DNA of 64,000 nt from Fibrobacter succinogenes (GTDB taxonomy: Bacteria; Fibrobacterota; Fibrobacteria; Fibrobacterales; Fibrobacteraceae). The stretch is taken from positions 124,001-188,000 of the forward strand of contig NZ_CACZDK010000002.1 in the NCBI RefSeq assembly GCF_902779965.1, given 5' to 3'. Made by a program: the position numbers and the translations under genes. The notes under the pieces are model-generated. The model ran no database searches, had not been told where the DNA came from, and worked only from the letters and a program-made list of their open reading frames with translations. Positions 25,442 through 33,893 of this stretch are shown here, in pieces; position 1 is the first letter of the stretch, and each line of letters begins with the position of its first letter.

Positions 25442-26383
25442 CTAGTCGTTAATCATGTGTTCGTAGAACTTGCGGTATTTGTCCTTGTCTTCGGTCTTGC
25501 GGACGGCGATAGCGTCTTGCGGATGGCGGTTGAGCATGCCCGTGATCATCTGCGGGATGATGTAACCCCATTCGTACTTGCTCTGCAACGGCAAGAAGAG
25601 TTCCTGAATAGCGTCGAGAACCGGGCGCAAATCGTACTTCGGATTCTTGAGGAAGCCGAGGAGGAGCTCGGTGGTGCAGTTGCCAGCGCCGCGGCCCATG
25701 CCGGACACGGAACCGTCGAGGTAGTCCACATGGTTGATGATTGCCTGAATCGTGTTGGAGAAGGCGAGCTGCTGGTTGTTGTGACCGTGGAAACCGAACT
25801 TCTTGTTCTTCACGATGCCCTTGTAGCGTGCGAGTTCCTTATCGATATCTTCCTGGTAGAAGGCTCCGAAACTGTCGACGAGGTAAAGCACGTCGGCCTT
25901 GCATTCTTCGTTGACCTGGTGGAGGGCTTCGTCAAGTTCCGGACCGCGGTCGCGGCTCACGGCCATGATGTTGAGCGTGGTTTCGTAGCCCATGTCGTGG
26001 AATGCGTTCACCATGCTGATGCCTTTGTCGATGTTCTTCACGTAGCTTGCCACGCGGAACATCTGGTATGGGCTTTCGGCGGCGGGCTTCACGGCGTCCA
26101 TGTTGACGCGACCCACGTCGGCCATCACTGCCATCTTCATGTTGGATTCGATGCCGTCCTTGACCTTCCAAAGCAGGTCGTCATCGCAGAACTTCCACGG
26201 GCCATATTCCTTCGGGTCGAAGAGTTCCGGGGAGTTCTTGTAGCCCATTTCCATGTAGTCTACGCCGGCTGCGGTAAGAAGGGTGTACAATCTACGCACG
26301 AATTCAAGAGAAAAATCGTGCTTGTTGACGAGGCCGCCATCGCGGATCGTGCAGTCGAGAACTTTAATTGTTTCGTAGTACAT
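25442..26383 (-). CDS. DRE-TIM metallolyase-like aldolase
   Basis: This 313-residue TIM-barrel protein belongs to the HMG-CoA lyase / 4-hydroxy-2-oxovalerate aldolase superfamily. It has the metal and catalytic motif DCTIRDGG (10-17, Asp15) and the metal ligands His199 and His201 in GFHGHNN. The glycine loop is GSVSGMGRGAGNC. These enzymes make or break C-C bonds next to a carbonyl using a divalent metal. The substrate is unknown; similar stand-alone aldolases occur in amino-acid or polysaccharide gene clusters. The opposite strand is also open over this stretch, but only this frame has the motifs. Confidence 0.85.
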   Translation of the reverse strand: MYYETIKVLDCTIRDGGLVNKHDFSLEFVRRLYTLLTAAGVDYMEMGYKNSPELFDPKEYGPWKFCDDDLLWKVKDGIESNMKMAVMADVGRVNMDAVKPAAESPYQMFRVASYVKNIDKGISMVNAFHDMGYETTLNIMAVSRDRGPELDEALHQVNEECKADVLYLVDSFGAFYQEDIDKELARYKGIVKNKKFGFHGHNNQQLAFSNTIQAIINHVDYLDGSVSGMGRGAGNCTTELLLGFLKNPKYDLRPVLDAIQELFLPLQSKYEWGYIIPQMITGMLNRHPQDAIAVRKTEDKDKYRKFYEHMIND

Positions 26384-26894
26384 AGTGGCTGTGGGGTCGC
26401 TTCGCTTTGAGGTTTGGGATCGCCGCGAGCGGCTTTGGGGTTGAGGTTAATGTAGCGTTAGACGTCATTCTGAGCGATAAAATCGCGAAGAATCCAATCA
26501 TATTTCAATTACATCGCAAACATAGGTTTTGATATTGGAATGGTCAATAAATTTTTTGAGGCAATTGAAAAATATTTAATAATTAACGTAAAATTTGCGT
26601 TGAATCGCGTGAAATCGTGCTGTTTTTTAGTATTTTTAGGTTGCGAAAGCATCGGGGTGCATTCTTGTCTTGAATCAGTTGCTGTAAAATATCCCAAATA
26701 AATTGCAATTTTAGATCGTTTTGGAACGCCTTTGGGTTGAATTAAAAGTGGTTAATTTTATAATCTACGCTAATTATGCGTTGAATGTTTGCTGTTTCCA
26801 TCTTTTCCTCATTCCCGCCTCCGAGCAGGAATCTCCTTCTCGTATGAGGTTTATTTTACTTTTTTCCAAAGCTTCGTGAATCTATATTTAGCGC
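26384..26894. other. Long intergenic region before the GH9 gene
   Basis: No gene is seen in these 511 bases. They hold a dispersed repeat GTCATTCTGAGCGA (26464), a diverged copy of the CATTCCCGCCTCCGAGC motif (about 26810) and much AT-rich sequence. No CRISPR, tRNA or recognisable riboswitch is visible. The GH9 promoter is expected here, but I cannot single out a convincing -35/-10 pair. Confidence 0.5.
26464..26495. repeat. Dispersed intergenic repeat, GTCATTCTGAGCGA type
   Basis: GTCATTCTGAGCGATAAAAT continues into CGCGAAGAATCCA. The internal pair GCGATaaaATCGC forms a small hairpin. It is the same family as the copy at 14772. Confidence 0.55.
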
Positions 26895-29042
26895 ATGTAT
26901 ATATATAAGCTTTCCCCGATTTTTTCTGCCGCGGTTTTTTTGGGCGCGAGTGCAGCTTCTGCTGATACCAAGTTTTATTACAACCAGGTGGGTTACGATG
27001 TTGACCAACCGATTTCTGTAATTGTCAAGAGCGATAACCTCTCGGATGGCGCTGAATTTAGCGTGATGTCGAATGGTGCTGCCGTGCAGACGGGCAAGCT
27101 TTCGGCAGGCTCGAATCCGGACAATTGGCTCAATAACGGTAAGTTCTATGTCGCTGATTTGAAGGGGCTTGCTGCTGGTAAGTACACTTTGCAAGTTTCC
27201 GAGAACGGACAACCGCAAAATTCCAGTGAATTTACGGTGGGCGAAAATGCTTTGGCAAAAAATACGCTTGCAACGGTTCTCGATTACTTTTACAATGACC
27301 GTGCGGATGACCCAACTGTTGAAGGTTGGGACAAGAGCATGGGTGTTTATAATTCCAGCAAAAAGGTGGATGTTCATGGCGGCTGGTACGATGCCAGTGG
27401 TGACGTGAGCAAATATTTCAGCCACCTTTCTTATGCGAACTACTTGAACCCGCAGCAAATTCCGCTAACGGTCTGGTCGCTTGCGTTTGCTTCGGAACGC
27501 ATCCCGAAATTGCTTGGCTCGACTGCGACAAAGGCAAAAACGACTGATGAAGCGGCTTACGGTGCAGATTTCTTGGTGCGCATGCTCTCGGAAGAAGGCT
27601 TCTTCTACATGACTGTTTTTGACAACTGGGGATCGCCCATGGGTAAACGTGAAATTTGTGCGTTTTCCGGTTCCGATGGTATCAAGAGTGCTGATTACCA
27701 GACGGCTTTCCGCGAAGGTGGTGGCATGGCGATTGCGGGACTTGCGAGTGCGGCAAGGCTTAAGTTGAAGGGCGATTTTACGAGCGAACAGTATTTGGCT
27801 GCCGCAGAAAAAGCGTATAAGCATTTGTCCGAAAAACAGAGCATTGGCGGCGATTGCGCTTACTGCGATGACCACAAAGAAAATATCATCGACGATTACA
27901 CGGCGCTTTTGGCGGCAACGGAACTTTACGCGGCTACAAAAGACAGCGTGTATTTGAAGGATGCGCGCAAACGTGCAAAGCATCTTGAAGGTCGTTTGAG
28001 TGAAGATGGCTATTTCTGGAGCGATGATGCAAAGACCCGCCCGTTCTGGCATGCCAGTGATGCGGGGCTCCCGCTAATTGCGCTTATCCGCTATGCCGAA
28101 ATTGAAGCATCTATTGGTTATTTAAAAGAAAATAAATTTGATGAAGTCGATGTGTGGTTTTGCCCAACTTGCATTGGGTGCGAATGCAGCAACAGGCTTT
28201 TGTCGGCTGCCCATGACGCTATTGCGAAACATTATAGCTGGCTTGTTTCTATTACGAATAAGGTTGAAAACCCGTTCGGTTATGCTCGCCAGACTTACAA
28301 GACTCAAGGAGCTGTTAAGGATGGCTTCTTTATTCCGCATGACAATGAAAGCAATTATTGGTGGCAGGGCGAAGACGCTCGCATTGCAAGCCTTTCTGCT
28401 GCGGCAATGTATGCAGCTCGTGCTTTGAATGGGAGTATTGCTGATAGTGTGCAGAAATATGCGACGGATCAGCTCGACTGGATTTTGGGCAAGAATCCGT
28501 ATGCCACTTGCATGATGTACGGCAAGGGAACCAAGAATCCGAAGAAGTATGATGGCCAGTCGGAATATGACGCAACGCTTGAGGGGGGTATTGCAAATGG
28601 CATTACCGGTAAGAATCAGGATGGCTCGGGCATTGCCTGGACTGACGATGGCGTTGCTGCCGTGGGCTTTGATGCGATGAAGGAATCTTGGCAGGTGTGG
28701 CGCTGGGACGAACAGTGGCTTCCGCACAGCACTTGGTATTTGATGGCGCTCGTGGAACGCTATGACGAAGTCTCGAAGAAAGTGGAACAGCAGAAATCTG
28801 CGCTGCCGAAGAGTGTCGCTGCGGCAAGCTTTGGCGTATCGCTTGTCGGCAAGACTCTTTCGATGAACTTGCCGAAATCGGCTATCGGTAGCACTGTCAA
28901 AATTTTAGATGTGCGTGGTCAAGTGCAAATGAAAAAAGTTGCGCAATCGCGCAACGAGATAATGAACGTAAGCTCGCTCAATAGCGGAGTTTATTTTGTA
29001 CAAGTTGGCGGCATGTCTGCCAAAAAGTTCATCGTAAAGTAA
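26895..29042 (+). CDS. Glycoside hydrolase family 9 endoglucanase with T9SS sorting domain
   Basis: This 715-residue secreted cellulase has a signal peptide (about 1-23, ending ASA). An N-terminal immunoglobulin-like CelD_N domain (about 25-117) begins YYNQVGYD. The GH9 (alpha/alpha)6 catalytic domain runs about 120-620. HGGWYDASGDVSKY (161-174) carries the catalytic-base aspartates Asp166 and Asp170. LDWILGKNPYATCMMYGKG (about 530) is another GH9 hallmark. The C-terminal about 75 residues are a T9SS sorting domain (KILDVRGQVQM, SGVYFVQVGG). It should hydrolyse beta-1,4-glucan outside or at the surface of the cell, fitting a fibre-degrading bacterium. Confidence 0.92.
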   Translation: MYIYKLSPIFSAAVFLGASAASADTKFYYNQVGYDVDQPISVIVKSDNLSDGAEFSVMSNGAAVQTGKLSAGSNPDNWLNNGKFYVADLKGLAAGKYTLQVSENGQPQNSSEFTVGENALAKNTLATVLDYFYNDRADDPTVEGWDKSMGVYNSSKKVDVHGGWYDASGDVSKYFSHLSYANYLNPQQIPLTVWSLAFASERIPKLLGSTATKAKTTDEAAYGADFLVRMLSEEGFFYMTVFDNWGSPMGKREICAFSGSDGIKSADYQTAFREGGGMAIAGLASAARLKLKGDFTSEQYLAAAEKAYKHLSEKQSIGGDCAYCDDHKENIIDDYTALLAATELYAATKDSVYLKDARKRAKHLEGRLSEDGYFWSDDAKTRPFWHASDAGLPLIALIRYAEIEASIGYLKENKFDEVDVWFCPTCIGCECSNRLLSAAHDAIAKHYSWLVSITNKVENPFGYARQTYKTQGAVKDGFFIPHDNESNYWWQGEDARIASLSAAAMYAARALNGSIADSVQKYATDQLDWILGKNPYATCMMYGKGTKNPKKYDGQSEYDATLEGGIANGITGKNQDGSGIAWTDDGVAAVGFDAMKESWQVWRWDEQWLPHSTWYLMALVERYDEVSKKVEQQKSALPKSVAAASFGVSLVGKTLSMNLPKSAIGSTVKILDVRGQVQMKKVAQSRNEIMNVSSLNSGVYFVQVGGMSAKKFIVK

Positions 29043-29145
29043 GAATGTTTTGACGTTTCCTGAGTCCCGCAAGGACGATGGATTCAGTTAATTCTTGGTA
29101 AAATCACTTGTCTTCACCCGCTTACGCGGGCTCCGTCTGAACATT

Positions 29146-30633
29146 CTAGTTTGTCACCTTGAACTTTTTGGTTCCGGCGTAAGCTTGTTGTACGAGAATG
29201 TTCCTGCCTTCTTCCATGAGCTTTTTCGCTTGTTCGGCAAGTTTGTCGTCATCTTTTTCTTTGAGGACCTTTTCCAAGTGTTCCATAGCAACATTAATGT
29301 CGAGCTTTGTTTTTATGCGAAGTTCCCCAATATCCAAATGCGCACGGCGTATGAGCATCGCGTCCTTTTCTTTGGCGATTCCTTTTTCGAGTAATACGAT
29401 GGCTGCTTCGGGAATGTTCTTTTGCTTTGCGGTTGCGCCCCATTCAAGCCATTGCAGGCTTGGGAATTCGGCGTAGCTGCCCGCAATTTTGTTTGCGGCG
29501 TCCTTTACGTCTTGGAACTTGACAGGTTCTTCTCGCAAAAGCGCTGTTAGCCCGTATTGGAGTATTCGCGCTGCGTTTTCGGTTTCGCCATTGTTGGCTG
29601 CTTCGAGACCCTTAGTAATCATATTGCGAATGCGTTCGCCCGGCGATACGGTTTCTTCGGCTCTTTGTGCGTTGTCTGTTGTTTGGGTAGAATCGTTTTC
29701 TGAGCGGTGAGGCATAAAGTAACCTGCGACTCCGCCCAAAGCAAAGAATATGGGGGATTCTACGGCGACTGCATTGAAAATGCCTGGGTTTAAGAACCAG
29801 TCGATTGCCATGCTGATGGCAAGGCCGAATTCTGAAATCTTGCAGACATAAGAGGGAATAGCGTCTTTTTCTTTGTCGAATGTGTTTGCTCCCAGCAAGA
29901 AGCAGAGCATCAGGCTTACGCCAATGTAGCGTTGCGATGCAAAATGTTCAAAGAACGATGTGTTCACCAGAATATCTACAAAGAACCCGCTTATGATTGT
30001 GATTACAATCGCGTATGCATAAACGAATAATGTATTCCAACGTTTTTCAAGTTGAATCAGCGCGAACATGAAGCAGACTGCAAAGAAAATAAAGGACCAA
30101 AGGCTAGGAAGGAGCAAACCGCATGTGAAGAAGCTTTCGGAGTTTCCTCGGCTTGGAATATAAGCCCAACGGTAACGGATGAATTTGTCCGTGTAATTGT
30201 TAATCCATTTCTTGAGTTCGGCTTCGTATTGCTTGTCGGTCGGGAAGTTGCCGTGTTCTGCAGCATATTGTTCCTTTCCGCCTTGGTTCTCCCACCAATC
30301 GAGAAATTCGCCTTTCATTTCTTCAATGCGGTCTTCGATAATCGGTGTGGGATTCTCGACTTTGTAGCGCTCCTTGTAGAGTTCGAACTCTTGCGCCTTG
30401 ATGGTGTCGTTTGGGGTGAGCCCTACGTTTTTAAATTCTTGGGCGCGTTCCTCGTTCCACCACTTTTCAAATGATTCGTGGATTTCTTTTTTTTGCCTGA
30501 ATTCTTGGATTTGGGGATCGAGTGTGGTTTCGAAGTTGAATACCCCAATGCCAAAAATTACCAAAAGCGTCAGGTAATGGTGGATCTTGAAAAAACGGAA
30601 CGGTTTTAGGAGTGTTTTCAATTTTATCTTCAT
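29146..30633 (-). CDS. Rhomboid-like polytopic membrane protein lacking catalytic residues
   Basis: This protein is 495 residues long from the ATG at 30633; an ATG 18 bases further up is possible. An N-terminal helix is followed by a Trp/Glu-rich extracytoplasmic segment (about 35-160) and about six helices (170-307). A helical TPR-like cytoplasmic part (about 330-495) ends the protein. The membrane part has rhomboid layout: LEKRWNTLFVYAYA (matching lEerwG..rfl), YIGVSLMLCFLLGA where active rhomboids have GASGA, and FALGGVAGYF where they have AHLGGfvaGy. The serine environment and the histidine are altered, so it should not be an active protease. It lies 48 bases downstream of a kinase gene. 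Confidence 0.6.
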   Translation of the reverse strand: MKIKLKTLLKPFRFFKIHHYLTLLVIFGIGVFNFETTLDPQIQEFRQKKEIHESFEKWWNEERAQEFKNVGLTPNDTIKAQEFELYKERYKVENPTPIIEDRIEEMKGEFLDWWENQGGKEQYAAEHGNFPTDKQYEAELKKWINNYTDKFIRYRWAYIPSRGNSESFFTCGLLLPSLWSFIFFAVCFMFALIQLEKRWNTLFVYAYAIVITIISGFFVDILVNTSFFEHFASQRYIGVSLMLCFLLGANTFDKEKDAIPSYVCKISEFGLAISMAIDWFLNPGIFNAVAVESPIFFALGGVAGYFMPHRSENDSTQTTDNAQRAEETVSPGERIRNMITKGLEAANNGETENAARILQYGLTALLREEPVKFQDVKDAANKIAGSYAEFPSLQWLEWGATAKQKNIPEAAIVLLEKGIAKEKDAMLIRRAHLDIGELRIKTKLDINVAMEHLEKVLKEKDDDKLAEQAKKLMEEGRNILVQQAYAGTKKFKVTN

Positions 30634-30681
30634 GCTAATGAATATAAACAAATCATTAGTAGATAGTAAGAAGATTAATTG

Positions 30682-31788
30682 TTAAAAAGCGCGTTTGCTG
30701 TACTCGTTTAACTGATTCCACAAAAAATCGGTGTTCACGTCGCGAAATCCGACGGCATTGACCTCTTCACGGAGCTTGTGGGCCATGGTAAACAGGTTCG
30801 GGCTTTTATTCATGCGTTCGGTGCTGTCGAATGTGGTGAGCGCGTCAATCCAGTCGTGAATTTCCGGGAAGCGTTCGTCGTTAAACACGTTTTCGCGGCC
30901 GTTTTCGATATATTCCATGTAGCGCTTGGTGATAAGTCGGCCTTCTTCTGTGTAGATTTCTTTTGCCTTGGGGTAGAGCTTTACACCGGTCAAGTATTCG
31001 TGCATCACTGCGCCAAAGCTAAAGTAGTCTACTGCGCAGGTGATGTTTTCGCTAGATTGGGCGAGTTCGGGAGCGCTGTAGCTAGGCGATGAAAGTCCAC
31101 CGCCTTCGGTGACTGTCTCGCGCATCTTTGCCTGGGCGTAACCAAAGTCGCAAAGCAAAATCTTGTGGTTGTTCTTGTGCGCTGGGTTCTGGCACAAGAG
31201 CAAGTTCCTGGGCTTAATGTCCTTGTGGACGATTTGATAATAATGGAGCTGGCTAATGGTGTTTGCGAGGTAGGCCATTTGGGCGACTCGCTTCACGATT
31301 TCTTCGTCCGTAAGCTTGGGCTTGATGACTCTGTCGAGTGAACACCCTTTGATGAACTCCAACTTGAGGTAAGGGTGGCGACCTGCGATGCCGCCGCCAT
31401 AAGATTGCACCACTCCTTCGATATTTGTTGCGCGGATGAGGTTGTTGATGCGGATTTCATCCTGGAATGCGCTCAGGAGCATGTTCAAACGGTGCAGACG
31501 GTTTTTACCAGGTGGTGCCCAGTACTTGCAAATCTTTACGACGATTTCTTTTTCGTCATAGCGCTTTTCGTCGCGCGGGTGTTGGATCCAGAGTTTGGCT
31601 CGGTATAGCTGGTTTGTGCCTTCGAGCGAAAGAGGCTCGATGAGCTCGATGCGTTCGGCGTTACCATTGTGCTTGAAGTCCGGGTTATGGTCAAACCACC
31701 GCTGGTATTCCGCCATGGTGTAGTTCGGGCGTAGCGCCAAGTTGCGCGAAACCCTGTCTATCGTTTCTGCCAAATTGTTCCAGAACAT
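30682..31788 (-). CDS. Serine/threonine protein kinase
   Basis: This 368-residue cytosolic kinase of the Hanks type shows the ATP-anchoring Lys85 (IVVKICK) and the catalytic loop HKDIKPRNLL (188-197, Asp190, Asn195). DFG is at 214-216, and SPSYSAPELAQ (APE, about 239-241) ends the activation segment. The glycine-rich loop is degenerate (SLEGTNQLYRA). No membrane helix or sensor domain is seen. The longer open frame to 31884 runs through the terminator of the upstream LOG gene, so I start at the ATG at 31788. It is probably co-transcribed with the rhomboid-like gene after it. Confidence 0.85.
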   Translation of the reverse strand: MFWNNLAETIDRVSRNLALRPNYTMAEYQRWFDHNPDFKHNGNAERIELIEPLSLEGTNQLYRAKLWIQHPRDEKRYDEKEIVVKICKYWAPPGKNRLHRLNMLLSAFQDEIRINNLIRATNIEGVVQSYGGGIAGRHPYLKLEFIKGCSLDRVIKPKLTDEEIVKRVAQMAYLANTISQLHYYQIVHKDIKPRNLLLCQNPAHKNNHKILLCDFGYAQAKMRETVTEGGGLSSPSYSAPELAQSSENITCAVDYFSFGAVMHEYLTGVKLYPKAKEIYTEEGRLITKRYMEYIENGRENVFNDERFPEIHDWIDALTTFDSTERMNKSPNLFTMAHKLREEVNAVGFRDVNTDFLWNQLNEYSKRAF

Positions 31789-31853
31789 ATATAGAATGTA
31801 GAAAAGGAGATTCCCTGTCGGCTTTGGGAATGGCAAAAACGGTGCGGGAAACA

Positions 31854-31878
31854 GCAAAAACCCGCCTTTAGGCGGGCT
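31854..31878 (-). terminator. Terminator of the LOG gene
   Basis: On the minus strand CCCGCC/GGCGGG with a 4-base loop (31876-31861) is followed by TTTTTGCTGTTT. It separates the LOG gene from the kinase gene. Confidence 0.8.
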
Positions 31879-31908
31879 TGACAAGGTTATAATAGGCTAA
31901 AAAAGCCT

Positions 31909-32742
31909 TTACATCTCGTCGCTAGCGGGGGAATGGGTGAACGTGACCTGCCCTTCGCTTTGTTCTTCGAGCTTCGATGTGATGAAGTCGTAGGCTTCAT
32001 CGACCGTATCGCAGAACTTGAACAGCTTGAGGTCTTCGGGGTTGATCATGCCTGCTTCGGCGAAGAATTCCCAGTTGAGCGCCTTCTTCCAGAACTTGGA
32101 ATCGAAGATAACGACCGGCATCTGCTGGGCGTACTTGTCGGTCTGGATAAGCGTGAGCATTTCGAAGGCTTCGTCGAGAGTGCCGAATCCGCCGGGGAAA
32201 ATCACCAGTGCACGAGCCATGCGCAAGAACCAGTATTTACGAATAAAGAAATAACGGAATTGCAGATTGAGCTCGTCGTCGATGTAAGGATTGCAATGTT
32301 GTTCGAAAGGAAGCTTGATGTTCAGGCCGATAGACGGCGTTCCGACGTCGGTCGCACCTCGGTTGCCGGCTTCCATGATGCCCGGACCGCCACCCGTCAT
32401 GATGGCGTAACCTTGATGGCGCTTGTTGATCCACTTGCCGAGCTTTGCGGCAAGATCGCGTGCGGCATTGTAGGAATCGGCAACTTTAGACAGGCGGTCT
32501 AAGCGGGCCAGTTCCTTCTTATCCTTGCAGCCCTTGCGACGCTTTTTGATTTCGTCGGGCGGGAGTGTACGTGCAGAACCGAAGAACACGATAGAATTCT
32601 TGATTTCTTCTTGAGCAAAAACTTGTGCGGGGGAAAAAAATTCAGAAAGAATTCGAATGGGACGTGCTGCGTCGCTTTCCATAAATTCGGCATTGTGGTA
32701 TGCCATTTGACCCGGTTTTGGGCGGAATTTCTTTGGCGCCAT
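31909..32742 (-). CDS. LOG-family protein (nucleotide 5'-monophosphate phosphoribohydrolase type)
   Basis: This 277-residue cytosolic protein of the lysine-decarboxylase-like/LOG family has a Rossmann fold with two clear signatures: MTGGGPGIMEAGNRGA (about 115-130) and FPGGFGTLDEAFE (about 182-194). Members release a base from nucleoside monophosphates (cytokinin activation, or PpnN-type nucleotide recycling). It carries about 75 extra N-terminal residues including a Lys/Arg-rich stretch (KKRRKGCKDKK). AGAGGT precedes the start. The substrate in this organism is not known. Confidence 0.88.
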   Translation of the reverse strand: MAPKKFRPKPGQMAYHNAEFMESDAARPIRILSEFFSPAQVFAQEEIKNSIVFFGSARTLPPDEIKKRRKGCKDKKELARLDRLSKVADSYNAARDLAAKLGKWINKRHQGYAIMTGGGPGIMEAGNRGATDVGTPSIGLNIKLPFEQHCNPYIDDELNLQFRYFFIRKYWFLRMARALVIFPGGFGTLDEAFEMLTLIQTDKYAQQMPVVIFDSKFWKKALNWEFFAEAGMINPEDLKLFKFCDTVDEAYDFITSKLEEQSEGQVTFTHSPASDEM

Positions 32743-32860
32743 AATACTTAACCTCTTTTTTTATTTGATTTTTAGTAATAATATACGTTAAATCGCTTTT
32801 GTGGACCAAAAAGTAAAGTTTTTTTCATCTTACATGGAGTAACTTTTATATATTAATGGT

Positions 32861-33073
32861 ATGCTAGTAAAAATGTGGACAGATAATTTTGTCATAACAG
32901 GCGAAATCGACACGTTACGTGACGAGCGCCTCACGGACTATATCCGTGAAAACAAGGACTTTATCGCGGTGACTCAGGTGCGCGTTTGTGACAGGAACGA
33001 AAAGGACCTGTTCCGTACGCACTTCCTGAACGTCAGCACGAACCACATCGAGATTATTCTCCCTGCGGAATAG
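32861..33073 (+). CDS. Small conserved-type protein of unknown function
   Basis: This 70-residue protein contains TDNFVITGEIDTLRDERLTD, a pattern of a beta strand, a GEI turn and RLTDYI that I associate with short bacterial proteins of the DUF6812 kind, although I cannot verify this. No signal or membrane segment is present. TATATT at 32849-32854 lies exactly seven bases before the ATG and no Shine-Dalgarno is present, so it may be leaderless, or it may begin at the ATG at 32873. It sits divergently to the LOG gene and is followed by a strong terminator, which supports it being real. Confidence 0.6.
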   Translation: MLVKMWTDNFVITGEIDTLRDERLTDYIRENKDFIAVTQVRVCDRNEKDLFRTHFLNVSTNHIEIILPAE

Positions 33074-33133
33074 CAGATGCTTTCACTAAGGATTTAGTCA
33101 AGGAGCTAAACATGCTCCGTTTTTGTTTATGAA

Positions 33134-33160
33134 AAGACCGCTCGGAGAGCGGTCTCTTTT
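33134..33160. terminator. Bidirectional terminator
   Basis: GACCGCTC/GAGCGGTC (33136-33143, 33147-33154) with a 3-base loop is followed by TCTTTT. It lies between the convergent ends at 33073 and 33177. Confidence 0.85.
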
Positions 33161-33176
33161 GAAAAATGCGATTTAG

Positions 33177-33770
33177 TTATAACGCGAACCAGGTCACATA
33201 GATTCTATAAGCCATAGCGAAGTCAAGACGGCTAGATTTAGAATATTTGCTTTCGCTGAAGTTGTTCATAAATGCAGGTCCAAACTTTCCTGAGAGGATT
33301 ACATTTGGGGCGATTTCACCGTGAAGTCCGGCCATAATCCCAAAGTCAATTCTAGAAACATCGTCATCCAAGTTATTGTACACGAACTCGCCTCCCAAAG
33401 AGAATGGAACGGTTTTCTTGACGAGGATTAAGTCTAATGCCGTACCGATAGAAAAGATTGTTTTAGCACTACCTCCTTTCGTTTCATATCCATCGGTTTT
33501 GGTTGTTGTTTCACCACGGTGTATGAATCCAAAGATTAGGCTCCACAATATATTGTTCGTTGGACGGATTGTCAAAGAGACGCCTGCCAAGTCGGCTCCT
33601 TGCATCATAAGAAGAAGGCCTGTCAGGTTAAGACCTATACCAAGAGATCTGTTTTCACCAGAAGATTCTTTGGCTGTGTTCTTTGAGACGGGAGTATAAT
33701 TGTTGTCCTGAGCAAAACTGTAGCTACAGAGGACGAACGCCGTCAGCGCGGCAAGAATCAATTTTTTCAT
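33177..33770 (-). CDS. Secreted outer-membrane-like protein of unknown function
   Basis: This protein has 197 residues from the ATG at 33770, which is preceded by GGGGA and gives a clean signal peptide (about 1-21, ending SYSFA). The open frame continues upstream to 33836 but without a signal-compatible start. The mature part is rich in alternating strands and glycine, suggesting a small beta-barrel. No named family is recognised. It stands alone, with a terminator behind it. Confidence 0.65.
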   Translation of the reverse strand: MKKLILAALTAFVLCSYSFAQDNNYTPVSKNTAKESSGENRSLGIGLNLTGLLLMMQGADLAGVSLTIRPTNNILWSLIFGFIHRGETTTKTDGYETKGGSAKTIFSIGTALDLILVKKTVPFSLGGEFVYNNLDDDVSRIDFGIMAGLHGEIAPNVILSGKFGPAFMNNFSESKYSKSSRLDFAMAYRIYVTWFAL

Positions 33771-33893
33771 GATGATTTCCCCTTCTAAAACATTTGTGTA
33801 ATTTAAATATAAGTAAAATGAAAGAAATGGAGGCACGGACGGATAAAATGATTATTCCAATCTCGAATAGAACTTTTTATTTGTGTTATCAGC

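Noticed and set aside
25412-26410. 332-codon plus-strand frame over the aldolase
   Set aside because: The minus strand carries DCTIRDGG and HGHNN; the plus translation is a Val/His-rich shadow.
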